Assembly (NCBI GenBank): GCA_964369965.1
Contig: CAYJGF010000010.1
Location: forward strand, 21,946 to 85,945
Direction: 5' to 3'
From: CAYJBH01 sp964369965
GTDB lineage: Bacteria; Bacillota; Clostridia; Oscillospirales; Ruminococcaceae
DNA length: 64,000 nucleotides
Shown: piece after piece, positions 53,401 through 62,201 of the stretch
Layout: each line of letters begins with the position of its first letter
Numbering within the stretch: position 1 is the first letter of the stretch
Program-made: the position numbers and the translations under genes
Notes under the pieces: model-generated
What the model was told of the DNA's origin: nothing
Databases searched by the model: none
Seen by the model: the letters and a program-made list of their open reading frames with translations, nothing else

Positions 53401-53495
53401 AAATCCATCAACCTATTACATTGTATTTCGTCTCATTATTTTTTATAATAAGCTCATTGCTTTTGCAATTATTACAACAAAATGGAGGAAACGAG

Positions 53496-54824
53496 ATGAA
53501 AAACAAGTTGAAAGTTTTATTAAGCTTTTCTTTGGCGGTGAGCATGCTACTTATAACCGCTTGCTCCGCACCGGCAGAGCCGGCAAGTGAGGCAGCAAGC
53601 GATGCACCGGCGACAGAATCGCAAGCACCAGCTGAGGAGCCGTCCGGTGAGGCGGTAAGCATCAGTTTTATGCGCGCAGGTCTTGAGGAAAACAAAGGCG
53701 ACGCTTTTATGCAGATGATTGAAAACTTTGAAGCTGCAAATCCCGGTTATACCGTAGAATATTCCGAGGTGGACTGGGGTGACATAGATACAAAATGGAA
53801 CACATCCTTTGCGGCAGGAACATCCGCCGATGTAGTATTTGACGGAGTTGCCAAGGTCGTCGGACGTGTCACATTAGGTCAGTATGAGAGTCTCAACAGC
53901 TATTCCGAGGGTTGGGAAGGCTTGAACGATATTTATCCCGCAGTTCTTTCCGCCGGCACCCTTAGCGACAATCTTTACGGTATAGGATTTAACGCCGATG
54001 CACGTGTGTTTGCATATAACGTCGAGATGTTTGAAGCAGCAGGTCTTGACCCCGATGCACCCCCCACAAACTGGGAAGAACTACTTGCAGCTCACGAAGC
54101 TCTTGTAATTAAAGAAGGCGACACAGTCGTACAGTCCGGTTTTGCACTACCCACCACCGGCGCTAACGGACAACAGTTCCTACAGATTTTCGCCCTGCAA
54201 AACGGCGTGGGTGGCACCGGTTTTGTGGATGCCGATACACATGAAATCCTTTTCAACACCGAGGCAGGCATAGAAGCAATGAGCACCCTACAGGCTATGA
54301 ACGAGATGGGTGTTATACCTTGGGACTTTGTTGCCGCAACCAGCCCATTTAGCAACGGAACCGCTGCAATGGCAATACTTGGCGAGACTGAATTTGTTAC
54401 AGCTCAGGAAACTCTTGGCGATGCTATAAAAATTGCTCCAATGTTTGGCGAGGAAGAGCCTGCAACCTTCTGTGGTATCCACATGTATAGCATGAGTACT
54501 CAGACAAAGGATAAAGATGCAGCATGGATGTTGATTGAGTCACTATCGAGTTCAGATTCATCCACCATCTGGAGTGCTGCAACCGGTTCAGTAACACTTC
54601 GCACATCACTAGAGTCGGCATATGTTGAGTCTAAACCGGTTTACGGACAGCAGATTTTGGATGCTGTTGCAAACGGATATCCAGCCTCCGGCGTTACCTA
54701 TAACTCTGCAATGGTTGCCATTTTAGATGCTGCAATGCAGGAGATATACTATGGCGTTGCAACTGTTGAAGATGCCCTCAACAACGCAGCCGCAGAGGTT
54801 CAAGCAGAGATAGATAACCAATAA
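53496..54824 (+). CDS. CUT1 sugar-binding lipoprotein
   Basis: Solute-binding protein of 442 residues: signal peptide MKNKLKVLLSFSLAVSMLLI followed by TACS with lipobox Cys, an Ala/Pro/Ser/Glu linker to about residue 52, then WNTSFAAGTSADVVFDG near residue 95, homologous to the corresponding segment of the protein at 46907. The ATG at 53496 is preceded by GGAGGAAAC. It is the first gene of the YesMN-controlled transporter-sulfatase operon. Confidence 0.92.
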   Translation: MKNKLKVLLSFSLAVSMLLITACSAPAEPASEAASDAPATESQAPAEEPSGEAVSISFMRAGLEENKGDAFMQMIENFEAANPGYTVEYSEVDWGDIDTKWNTSFAAGTSADVVFDGVAKVVGRVTLGQYESLNSYSEGWEGLNDIYPAVLSAGTLSDNLYGIGFNADARVFAYNVEMFEAAGLDPDAPPTNWEELLAAHEALVIKEGDTVVQSGFALPTTGANGQQFLQIFALQNGVGGTGFVDADTHEILFNTEAGIEAMSTLQAMNEMGVIPWDFVAATSPFSNGTAAMAILGETEFVTAQETLGDAIKIAPMFGEEEPATFCGIHMYSMSTQTKDKDAAWMLIESLSSSDSSTIWSAATGSVTLRTSLESAYVESKPVYGQQILDAVANGYPASGVTYNSAMVAILDAAMQEIYYGVATVEDALNNAAAEVQAEIDNQ

Positions 54825-54838
54825 TCTAACAAAAAACT

Positions 54839-54877
54839 AAGGGTGAATGGTGAATGACTATGTTCACCGTTCACCTT
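54839..54877 (+). promoter_or_regulatory. Intercistronic stem-loop after binding-protein gene
   Basis: AAGGGTGAATGGTGAA (54839-54854) folds with TTCACCGTTCACCTT (54863-54877), with two mismatches and an 8-base loop, and is followed by AATTTTAT. Its wording resembles repeats in the dnaK-dnaJ gap. Confidence 0.65.
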
Positions 54878-54908
54878 AATTTTATATTTAGCCTAAGGAG
54901 TACCTACC

Positions 54909-55808
54909 ATGCCAACCAAAAAGAAAAAGGGGTTAAACAGCAGCTGCGACAAAGCCGCATATGTGATGATATTCCCTGCATATGCGACATTTACACTATT
55001 TGTTTTATTGCCCATCGCCGCCGTAATCTTTTATAGTTTCACCGATTTCAACATGTTCACCTTTTCGGAATTTGTAGGGTTTGAAAATTATATTAATGCT
55101 TTTTCCGACCGCTATTTTATTGCCGCGGTGCAAAACACACTGATCTATTCCGTATTCACCCTCACGCTACAGCTCGGAATAGGGTTGTTTGTAGCGGTAC
55201 TTCTTTATCGTACCTCCCGACTAATCCCCATCTTTCGCACCGCCTTTTATATCCCAAACGTCATATCAATGGTCTGTGCGGCGATGATATGGCTTTGGAT
55301 TTACAGCCCGACCGTCGGTGCCCTTAACACAGTTTTAGAGGCTCTCGGACTTCCCATTCAGCAATGGCTACTCGATCCGGCACTTGCACTGCCCTGTCTT
55401 ATCGCTATCGGCGTATGGAAGAGTTGCGGCTACTCCATGGTGGTCTTTTTGTCCGGACTCACCGCTATACCGGCATCGCTTTATGAGGCGGCGGATATAG
55501 ACGGAGCAAATTCTATACGAAAGTTCACCGCAATAACATTCCCCATGTTACAACCCACCACCTTTTTCCTACTTGTGACCGGAATAGTAAACACTTTTGC
55601 CGTCTTTGAACAGGTGAACATCATGACCGACGGCGGTCCGGTTAATACGACCACAACGGTTGTTCACCAGATATTCCGTCGTGCGTTCGCAGAGTACAAG
55701 ATGGGATACGCCGCATCCATGGCGGTTATGCTCCTTGTCTTTTCCATCATCGTGACCATTCTTGTCTTTAAATATGGGAACAAGGGTCAAGATACCGATG
55801 TGTCTTAA
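54909..55808 (+). CDS. CUT1 ABC sugar permease (MalF-like)
   Basis: 299 residues; basic start MPTKKKKG, six transmembrane helices, EAA loop EAADIDGANSIRKFTAITFP near residue 198 and the MalF-class stretch FEQVNIMTDGGPVNTTTTVV. It is a paralogue of the 45954 permease. The ribosome site AAGGAG precedes the ATG by about 8 bases. Confidence 0.92.
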   Translation: MPTKKKKGLNSSCDKAAYVMIFPAYATFTLFVLLPIAAVIFYSFTDFNMFTFSEFVGFENYINAFSDRYFIAAVQNTLIYSVFTLTLQLGIGLFVAVLLYRTSRLIPIFRTAFYIPNVISMVCAAMIWLWIYSPTVGALNTVLEALGLPIQQWLLDPALALPCLIAIGVWKSCGYSMVVFLSGLTAIPASLYEAADIDGANSIRKFTAITFPMLQPTTFFLLVTGIVNTFAVFEQVNIMTDGGPVNTTTTVVHQIFRRAFAEYKMGYAASMAVMLLVFSIIVTILVFKYGNKGQDTDVS

Positions 55809-55826
55809 GGAAAGAGGGGTATTACA

Positions 55827-56690
55827 ATGAACAAAAAAACAATTTTCCACATCGTATGGGCAATCGGTCTTTCACTGCTCTCTCTATTGATGTTTATACC
55901 GATACTATTAATGATCTCGACCTCGTTTAAAACGGAGGCGGAGATTATCGCCCAGCCGCTCGCACTAATCACCGAGGGATTTAGTTTTAACAACTATGTT
56001 GAGGCAATGACCACCGGCACATGGTCGGTATACTTTAAAAATTCGCTGATAATAACAATCACCACTGTCATATTTTCGTTGCTGTTTAACTCTATCGCCG
56101 GTTTTGCCTTTGCACGGCTTAACTTTCCTGGGAAAAAGGTGTTGTTTGCATTGCTTTTGGTCGGTCTTATGATGCCGCAACAGATAAGTATGCTCCCGAC
56201 CTTTTTGATAATGGCAAAGTTCCCGCTTATGGGGGGCAACGATCTTTTCGGCATGGGTGGCTCCGGTCTGATGAATACCTATGCAGGATTGATTATACCG
56301 CTGGTCTCCGGCTCGTTTGGTGTATTCTTGTGCAAACAGTTCTATGAAAATTTCCCGAAGTCATTGGACGAGGCGGCAACCATCGACGGTGCGGGAAAAT
56401 GGCGGTTGTATTTTAACATCTACCTACCAAACTCGAGGGTAATCCTTGCCACCTTGTCGCTATTAAAAGGCGTTTCGGTCTGGAATGACTATCTCTGGCC
56501 GCTCGTCATGACCGACAATGAGGCAATGAGGACGGTTCAACTCGCACTTAGTATGTTCTCGGACGAGCTGACAACCCGTTGGGGACCACAGATGGCGGCA
56601 TCGGTCGTAGTTTGTGCCCCGATGGTATTATTATTTTTACTATGTCAAAAATACTTTGTACAGGGAGTTATATCAACAGGACTAAAATAA
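55827..56690 (+). CDS. CUT1 ABC sugar permease (MalG-like)
   Basis: 287 residues, six transmembrane helices, EAA loop LDEAATIDGAGKWRLYFNIY near residue 188 and end YFVQGVISTGLK. Paralogue of the 45055 permease. It pairs with the upstream permease; the ATPase is absent. Confidence 0.92.
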   Translation: MNKKTIFHIVWAIGLSLLSLLMFIPILLMISTSFKTEAEIIAQPLALITEGFSFNNYVEAMTTGTWSVYFKNSLIITITTVIFSLLFNSIAGFAFARLNFPGKKVLFALLLVGLMMPQQISMLPTFLIMAKFPLMGGNDLFGMGGSGLMNTYAGLIIPLVSGSFGVFLCKQFYENFPKSLDEAATIDGAGKWRLYFNIYLPNSRVILATLSLLKGVSVWNDYLWPLVMTDNEAMRTVQLALSMFSDELTTRWGPQMAASVVVCAPMVLLFLLCQKYFVQGVISTGLK

Positions 56691-56699
56691 AACTACCGA

Positions 56700-56727
56700 G
56701 GGGTGTTGCAAAGCGACATCCCTTTTT
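56700..56727 (+). terminator. Terminator or attenuator before the sulfatase gene
   Basis: GGGGTGT (56700-56706), 9-base loop, ACATCCC (56716-56722) and TTTTT directly after. It may reduce read-through from the transporter genes into the enzymes. Confidence 0.6.
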
Positions 56728-56757
56728 GGTAAAATAGTTAAAAAGGAGAGTTTATTT

Positions 56758-58230
56758 ATGAAGGTTATCATGGTTATGTTCGATACACTTAATCGCAGGT
56801 TTTTAGAGCCCTACGGCAGTATCGAAACACTCACACCTAATTTCACCCGTCTTGCGGAAAAAACAGTTAAGTTTAATAATAGTTATGTAGGAAGTTTGCC
56901 CTGCATCCCTGCCCGTAGAGAGATGCATACCGGTCGATACAACTTTCTGCACCGTTCATGGGGTCCTTTAGAACCGTTCGATGATTCCATGCCGCAAATT
57001 TTAAAGAAAAACGGCATATATACTCATCTTATCAGCGACCACGGTCACTATTGGGAGACAGGTGGCGCTACCTACCACGCACAATATTCAAGCTGGGAAA
57101 ATATAAGAGGTCAGGAGGGGGATGCATGGCAGGCTGTAGTGGGCGGTGTTGCCGATTCCGACCCTAACTTTGTTAAATATTCCGAGGGAATGCGTAAATG
57201 TTTATACGATCAAAATCTTGCTAACCGAACGGCAATTACAGTCGAGCAGGATTTCCCGCTTGTTAAAACCTTTAATGGTGGTATCGACTTTATTAAAAAC
57301 AATCTCAAAGAGGATTGGTTTTTACAGATAGAGTCCTTTTCGCCACACGAGCCGTTTATGGCAACCGAGGAGTATAAGTCGATGTATCCCTGCGATCTCT
57401 CGGTCGGCAAACGGTACGAATGGCCGGACTACAGCCCCGTTGATGGCATGACGAAAGAGGAGATTGATCAGGTGCGATATGCCCATTTTGCATCACTAAC
57501 CATGTGTGATTATCAACTTGGGCGAATTCTCGACTTAATGGACGAGCAAAATTTATGGCAGGACACTATGTTGATAGTAAATACCGACCATGGCTTTATG
57601 CTCGCAGAGCATAATTATTGGGCTAAAAACTACATGCCGTGTTACAACGAGATTGCCAACACTCCGCTATTTATATGGGATCCTCGTGCCGATGTTAAAG
57701 GCGAGAGCCGTGATGCTCTTGTTCAGACAATCGACATACCTGTAACAATTCTTGATTTTTTTGATATTAACCCTACCCATGATATGCAGGGGAAAAGCCT
57801 GCTACCGGTCATTGAACAGGATACTTCGATTCGTAATGGGGCTTTGTTCGGAACATTTGGCGCACATATATGTGTAACCGATGGCAGATATGTGTATATG
57901 CGAGCACCAAGAGATTTAGAACAACCACTATATGAATACACCCTTATGCCGACACATATGATGGAAATGTTCTCGATAGAGGAACTACGCAGTATGCAAC
58001 GTCACGAAGGCTTTGCTTTCACCAAGGGTGTTCCGGTTATGCGGATAGAGACGGGTTCTGAAATCCGTTGCTGTATTAAACACGACCTCTTATTTGACCT
58101 TAATAATGATCAAAAACAGGTGGATTTGCTAAATAATGAAGATGTTCAAACTGAAATGATAGTGATGATGAGGGAATTAATGAACAAAAACGATGCCCCT
58201 TTGGAGCTATATAAGCGCTTTGGGATTTAA
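56758..58230 (+). CDS. Cys-type sulfatase, 490 aa
   Basis: Intact formylglycine sulfatase: GSLPCIPARREMHTGR carries Cys49 in CxPxR, VMFDTLNRRFLEPYG the first metal Asp (here MFDTLN), and LIVNTDHGFMLAEHNYWAKN the later Asp/His/Lys cluster. The sequence QIESFSPHEPF and DIPVTILDFFDI align with the pseudogene at 31143, so the two are paralogues. No signal peptide, so it acts on imported sulfated saccharide. Relatives include N-sulfoglucosamine sulfohydrolase-like and iduronate-like enzymes of gut bacteria; the substrate is not predictable. Confidence 0.93.
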   Translation: MKVIMVMFDTLNRRFLEPYGSIETLTPNFTRLAEKTVKFNNSYVGSLPCIPARREMHTGRYNFLHRSWGPLEPFDDSMPQILKKNGIYTHLISDHGHYWETGGATYHAQYSSWENIRGQEGDAWQAVVGGVADSDPNFVKYSEGMRKCLYDQNLANRTAITVEQDFPLVKTFNGGIDFIKNNLKEDWFLQIESFSPHEPFMATEEYKSMYPCDLSVGKRYEWPDYSPVDGMTKEEIDQVRYAHFASLTMCDYQLGRILDLMDEQNLWQDTMLIVNTDHGFMLAEHNYWAKNYMPCYNEIANTPLFIWDPRADVKGESRDALVQTIDIPVTILDFFDINPTHDMQGKSLLPVIEQDTSIRNGALFGTFGAHICVTDGRYVYMRAPRDLEQPLYEYTLMPTHMMEMFSIEELRSMQRHEGFAFTKGVPVMRIETGSEIRCCIKHDLLFDLNNDQKQVDLLNNEDVQTEMIVMMRELMNKNDAPLELYKRFGI

Positions 58231-58286
58231 GATTTAGTTGTGCGATGATGTTGGCATAACACTTCTAAGCTACACCCCCACCCCAT

Positions 58287-58481
58287 CATGCAACCTATCT
58301 CAGCTCATCCGACTGGAAAACACTACCGTTCTCGGTGTATGAGTTTGCCGGACAGTATACCTCACGATACGCTGTTCAGTTTGAGGTAATTGTCCTCTTT
58401 GCAATGCTCTCACTCATTGTATACGCATTTTTAAACGAACTGATCACCAAGGACATCACCTTCGGTGCAGAAAAAGGATAA
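58287..58481 (+). pseudogene. C-terminal remnant of a MalG-type sugar permease
   Basis: Reads LSSSDWKTLPFSVYEFAGQY then TSRYAVQFEVIVLFAMLSLI, a helix and ITKDITFGAEKG before the stop, the usual end of a CUT1 permease (compare LSSSD-KTLP...GQYT...GAVKG). The first 80 percent is absent. It lies between the sulfatase and GH43 genes, so a further transporter once preceded the GH43 gene and was deleted. Confidence 0.7.
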
Positions 58482-58496
58482 AAGGAGAAAATTATA

Positions 58497-60143
58497 ATGA
58501 TTAAAAACCCAATATTTCCGGGGTTCAACCCCGACCCCTCCATCTGTCGAAAAGGTGATGACTACTTTATTGCCGTTTCGACCTTTGAGTGGTTTCCCGG
58601 TATACCTATCTATCATTCAAAAGACCTGAAAAACTGGGAGCTTTACACGCATGTGCTAACAGATGATACTGTAGTAGATCTAAAAAAACTGCCGTCGGCA
58701 AAAGGAATATGGGCACCATGCCTCACCTATTGTGTGGCAGAGGATCTTTTTTATGTAGCATACGGCGTAATGAACTCAATGAATGCACGATATTTTGATG
58801 TCGATAACTTTTTAATAACCTCAAAAGATATTAAAGGAGGGTGGAGCAAACCTGTATATCTTCACTCGGCAGGATTTGATGCCTCGGTATTCCACGACGA
58901 TGACGGGAAAAAATGGATAACCGTTCTTGACTGGGAAACCCGTGAGGGGTATGAAAAGCCCGGTGTTATCTCGCTGGTTAAATACTCCGTTAAAGAGCAA
59001 AAAATAGTGGGCTATCCAAAACGCATATGGAGCGGTGGAACAGACCGAGGCTGTATTGAAGCACCGCATATAACCAAACGTGGTGATTATTATTACATAA
59101 TGTGTGCGGAGGGCGGTACCGGATACAACCACTGTGTCACCATGGGTCGCTCAAAATCTATAGAGGGTCCTTATGAGCGTGATCCCATGAACCCTATCGT
59201 CACGTCGGTTTTAAACGATAGCTACGAGCGCCATGATTACGACCATCTTAAACCCAAATATTATAATCCCGATTCGATTCTTCAAAAATCGGGGCACGCA
59301 AGCTATGTTGAGACTCCGCAGGGTGAAGTGTATCTGGTTCACCTTACCTCACGACCGTTTACACCCGAACTGCGTTGCACCTTAGGTCGAGAGACCGCCA
59401 TGCAAAAGATGATGTGGACGAGGGACGGTTGGCTGCGCATGGCAGACGGTGGCACGCTGGCACAGATGTATTTTGAACCCAGTTCTTTAAAAGAGTATCC
59501 GATGGAAAAAATGCCGGATTTTGACGATTTTGACAGTGACGAGTTGCGTTTTTGTTACTATTCACCACGCATTATGCCCTCAACCTTTATCGATCTTATA
59601 TCACGCAAGGGCTATCTGCGTATGCGCGGTCAGGAGGCACGAACCTCATTAAATAAGGTGAGTATACTCGCACGCAAATTAACCTCGGTATATGCTCGGG
59701 TTACTACCAAGATGGAATTTACTCCCGAGGTGTATCAACACAGTGCGGGACTTATACTCTATTATGACAACATGAACTATGTCAATCTAAGAAAATACTA
59801 CAGTGAAACTTTATCTCAACCGGCATTTTCAATTGTGCAGATAGAAAATGGCGAAAAAACCGAATTTGTTGACACGAGAATTCCGGCAAAGGATGCCGCA
59901 GTCTTTTTGCGACTTGATATCGAGGGTCGAAAATCATATTTTAGCCTAAGTTATGACAACATAGAATATCAACGCATCGGCAAAGAATTTGATACCACAA
60001 AATACTCCGATGAATACTGTAAATACGGCGAGTTTACCGGGGCGATGGTGGGTATAACCTGTGCCGACCGATTGTTGCACAGCCACTATGCAGACTTTGA
60101 TTTTTTGGAGTATATTGCTGACGAGGATTGTGAGGTTGAATAA
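58497..60143 (+). CDS. GH43 beta-xylosidase / arabinofuranosidase
   Basis: Family GH43 glycosidase of 548 residues, subfamily resembling XynB. Catalytic residues: base Asp13 (NPDPSIC), pKa-modulating Asp128 (GFDASVFHD) and acid Glu188 (GCIEAPHI). The propeller (residues 1-320) is followed by the C-terminal beta-sandwich (GH43_C2, about 330-540) with SAGLILYYDNMNYVNLRKYY. No signal peptide; it trims imported xylo- or arabino-oligosaccharides. Ribosome site AAAGGAG. It ends the carbohydrate island. Confidence 0.93.
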   Translation: MIKNPIFPGFNPDPSICRKGDDYFIAVSTFEWFPGIPIYHSKDLKNWELYTHVLTDDTVVDLKKLPSAKGIWAPCLTYCVAEDLFYVAYGVMNSMNARYFDVDNFLITSKDIKGGWSKPVYLHSAGFDASVFHDDDGKKWITVLDWETREGYEKPGVISLVKYSVKEQKIVGYPKRIWSGGTDRGCIEAPHITKRGDYYYIMCAEGGTGYNHCVTMGRSKSIEGPYERDPMNPIVTSVLNDSYERHDYDHLKPKYYNPDSILQKSGHASYVETPQGEVYLVHLTSRPFTPELRCTLGRETAMQKMMWTRDGWLRMADGGTLAQMYFEPSSLKEYPMEKMPDFDDFDSDELRFCYYSPRIMPSTFIDLISRKGYLRMRGQEARTSLNKVSILARKLTSVYARVTTKMEFTPEVYQHSAGLILYYDNMNYVNLRKYYSETLSQPAFSIVQIENGEKTEFVDTRIPAKDAAVFLRLDIEGRKSYFSLSYDNIEYQRIGKEFDTTKYSDEYCKYGEFTGAMVGITCADRLLHSHYADFDFLEYIADEDCEVE

Positions 60144-60210
60144 TAGTATTATTTTCCGTCACGTCTTGAAATTTGAAATAATCAGTCCGGTTAGCACGTG
60201 AATTATTACT

Positions 60211-60372
60211 TTATCCCATTCTATATTCCAAATTTTCGTAGATAACTTTACAACCTATCTCAATTTCCATAGGTAGGAAAAACAGCGCTACACAGTTCTC
60301 GCCCTTTTCACTCATTAATGTGGCGTAATCGCCTGCAATATCTTTCACCGTATATTCTATCTTTTCTAACAT
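60211..60372 (-). CDS. Small soluble protein, 53 aa, unknown function
   Basis: Reads MLEKIEYTVKDIAGDYATLM, then SEKGENCVALFFLPMEIEIG and CKVIYENLEYRMG, a beta-rich small domain. The ATG at 60372 lies 4 bases after AGAGGAA. I recall similar small proteins with this pattern in Clostridia but cannot name the family. It is convergent with the GH43 gene. Confidence 0.55.
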   Translation of the reverse strand: MLEKIEYTVKDIAGDYATLMSEKGENCVALFFLPMEIEIGCKVIYENLEYRMG

Positions 60373-60728
60373 AATTCCTCTATAAAAAAACAACTTGATA
60401 ATATTATACAAAAATTAAACAAATATATCAACACAATAAATCACATGTTTTTTATCAGACGGCAGTTTGCATCTGCTTTACAAATTGCGTCATATTTATC
60501 GTCGGTCAACGGGTCCCCGGTGGCAGCCTTTAGGTTTGAGATATATTCCGAGGGGTGAACGGAAAAAGGTATGGGGATATGCCCATTTTATAAAGTGATT
60601 CCATCTGACGCCACGTAGAGACAAATTTATCGACGCTAAACAGAACGGCGTTTGGATTTCATGCATCAATATCACATCCCGATGCATGATGATTTGGGAA
60701 CGGCCAGTGGATAAAATAGCAATCAAGA
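60373..60728. other. Gap with gene debris
   Basis: Contains the unrecognised remnant at 60441-60649 and otherwise no feature I can support. Confidence 0.5.
60441..60649 (-). pseudogene. Unrecognised gene remnant
   Basis: An open minus-strand stretch without start reads SVDKFVSTWRQMESLYKMGI, then SPYLFSVHPSEYISNLKAAT and GDPLTDDKYDAICKADANCR before a stop. The composition is protein-like, and a different frame upstream (MHRDVILMHEIQT) may belong to the same gene. I do not recognise it. Probably the 3-prime end of a deleted gene. Confidence 0.35.
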
Positions 60729-60739
60729 TTGTCGAGTTA

Positions 60740-60895
60740 TAGGTCGTGCAGGGTCTTCATGCACTCGGCAAATACATCGTCGTGCATGTATTCACAGAGG
60801 AAGAACGGCTTTTTCGCGTCTTTGTCGAGGTATTGCCCACAATCGCTCGGGGTGGTGTACATCTGGCTCTCGACATCGCTGATCGCCTCAAATTC
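60740..60895 (-). pseudogene. Fragment of a GH2 beta-galactosidase-type glycosidase
   Basis: Reads FEAISDVESQMYTTPSDCGQ then YLDKDAKKPFFLCEYMHDD, close to the GH2 region DVVSxMYxxx...KPxxLCEYxHAMGN that holds the catalytic nucleophile Glu. Only about 50 residues survive, and MHDD replaces the usual SHAMGN end. It abuts the recombinase fragment, marking an insertion or deletion junction. Confidence 0.65.
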
Positions 60896-60899
60896 ACGG

Positions 60900-61166
60900 C
60901 CCGTGCATGAGCCGATTATTAGCCGTAAAATTTGGGAAGATGTGCAAAAGACTTTGGGAAACACAAAGCGCAGAAAGCCAAAGCACGTTTCTAAACATAT
61001 CCTTACGGGCTTCTTGAAATGTGCGGATTGCGGCGCAAACCTAAACTACAAGTACACGCACGACAACCCGGACAATCATTATTTTTCCTGCCGCAACAAT
61101 CGGGCGAATAACGGCTTGTGTAAAAAAACACATCATATTTGTGTGGATGCCATTGAGAAAATTGTC
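60900..61166 (+). pseudogene. Large serine recombinase fragment (recombinase and zinc-ribbon part)
   Basis: Reads EPIISRKIWEDVQKTLGNTK, then KHVSKHILTGFLKCADCGANL, with CxxCG and a second pair in FSCRNNRANNGLCKKTH, the zinc beta-ribbon of large serine recombinases. The catalytic N-terminal resolvase domain and the C-terminal coiled coil are missing. Its upstream limit coincides with the end of the GH2 fragment. It belongs to the mobile element with tnpV. Confidence 0.75.
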
Positions 61167-61312
61167 ATATATGATTTTTGCGTGATAGAGATTTGTTTGT
61201 TTTTAAGTGGAGCGACTATAACACACATTTCCGACGGCTCATTTGTGGCGAATGTTAATCGGTTATGGGAAAGGAGTTTTTTACATAATCACATCACAAA
61301 AAGGAGAATGAA

Positions 61313-61687
61313 ATGAAAAGTGAATTTGAACAAAACGGTGGGACATATCAAAAGGTTGGCGATTATTATCTACCAAACCTAAAATTTCCGGATGAATCGG
61401 CTGCATTTCCGATCGGAAAATTTGGTCGTATGCGAAAGCGATATCTGGGAAATTACAAAAAGATGCTGTTTTCAAAATTGTTGACCACCTGCACCCTGGA
61501 CGAACACCTGTCTGAAATCGAGAAATCCTGTTATGAACGTATGGAACAGCTGGTTTTACAGATGGCAAAGGCTGAAGATGTCACCGAAAACCTAAAGTCG
61601 GTCAACCGGATGGAGTGGGTTCGGCAAATGAACAACATCCGAAATCGTGCCGAAGAAATCATTATAAACGAAATTATCTATCAATAA
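61313..61687 (+). CDS. tnpV: Transposon-encoded protein TnpV
   Basis: 124-residue accessory protein found in Tn4451-like and related Firmicute transposons. Recognisable stretches are GGTYQKVGDYYLPNLKFPDE near the start, PIGKFGRMRKRYLGNYKKML, LDEHLSEIEKSCYERMEQLV and MEWVRQMNNIRNRAEEIIIN near the end, the strongly conserved part. The function is unproven. AAAAAGGAG lies upstream. It appears intact although the neighbouring recombinase is not. Confidence 0.9.
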   Translation: MKSEFEQNGGTYQKVGDYYLPNLKFPDESAAFPIGKFGRMRKRYLGNYKKMLFSKLLTTCTLDEHLSEIEKSCYERMEQLVLQMAKAEDVTENLKSVNRMEWVRQMNNIRNRAEEIIINEIIYQ

Positions 61688-61733
61688 TTATACCCTACCT
61701 CTCGGACGTTGTAAAGCGTTCGAGGGGTAAATT

Positions 61734-62120
61734 TTATGTTATGGGATATAAAATCACCGGTTTTTTCCTGCGTTTTGCATACTCCAAAGTCTTTGCCGCA
61801 CCGCCCCAGCTGTACCTTACACATGCGACGACAAGGTCTGCGTTGTCCACCATCCATTCGTTGCGCTTTAAAATCGCATATCGAAGAGGTGTTGATTCGA
61901 TCGGTGGATAGAGTGAATCATCGCAAAAAGTCAGGTCATATTCACGATTCAGGTAGGGTGTAACAAGTGTTCTTGTGATGTGTGGGTAGATCACTTTGTG
62001 TTCGGTAAGTGTCATCGCCGCCAGATAATCAAAATCACCATAACCGCCGAGATAAAAATCTGTTGCCCCTGAAAGTATCAGCTTTTCTGTTTCAGCTTTA
62101 AGCCATGTTTTGATTTTTTC
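61734..62120 (-). pseudogene. SLOG/DUF1273-like protein, N-terminus lost
   Basis: Reads KIKTWLKAETEKLILSGATD, FYLGGYGDFDYLAAMTLTEH and later YSWGGAAKTLEYAKRRKKPV, the Rossmann-like nucleotide-binding fold of the SLOG superfamily (compare TFYVGxxGxFD). Frame stays open to 62120 but no start codon or N-terminal FTGHR-type motif is present; the shortest possible product starts at 62015. It is likely a remnant from the mobile element. Confidence 0.65.
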
Positions 62121-62201
62121 AACTCGCCATTATTTGATATAAATAATCTCGATGATTAGACCCGACACCATAATGTGCCGGGTCACTTTCATATATTAAG
62201 G

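Noticed and set aside
60729..60899. N-terminal extension of the recombinase frame
   Set aside because: The plus-strand frame here is the complement of the GH2 fragment, not recombinase sequence.
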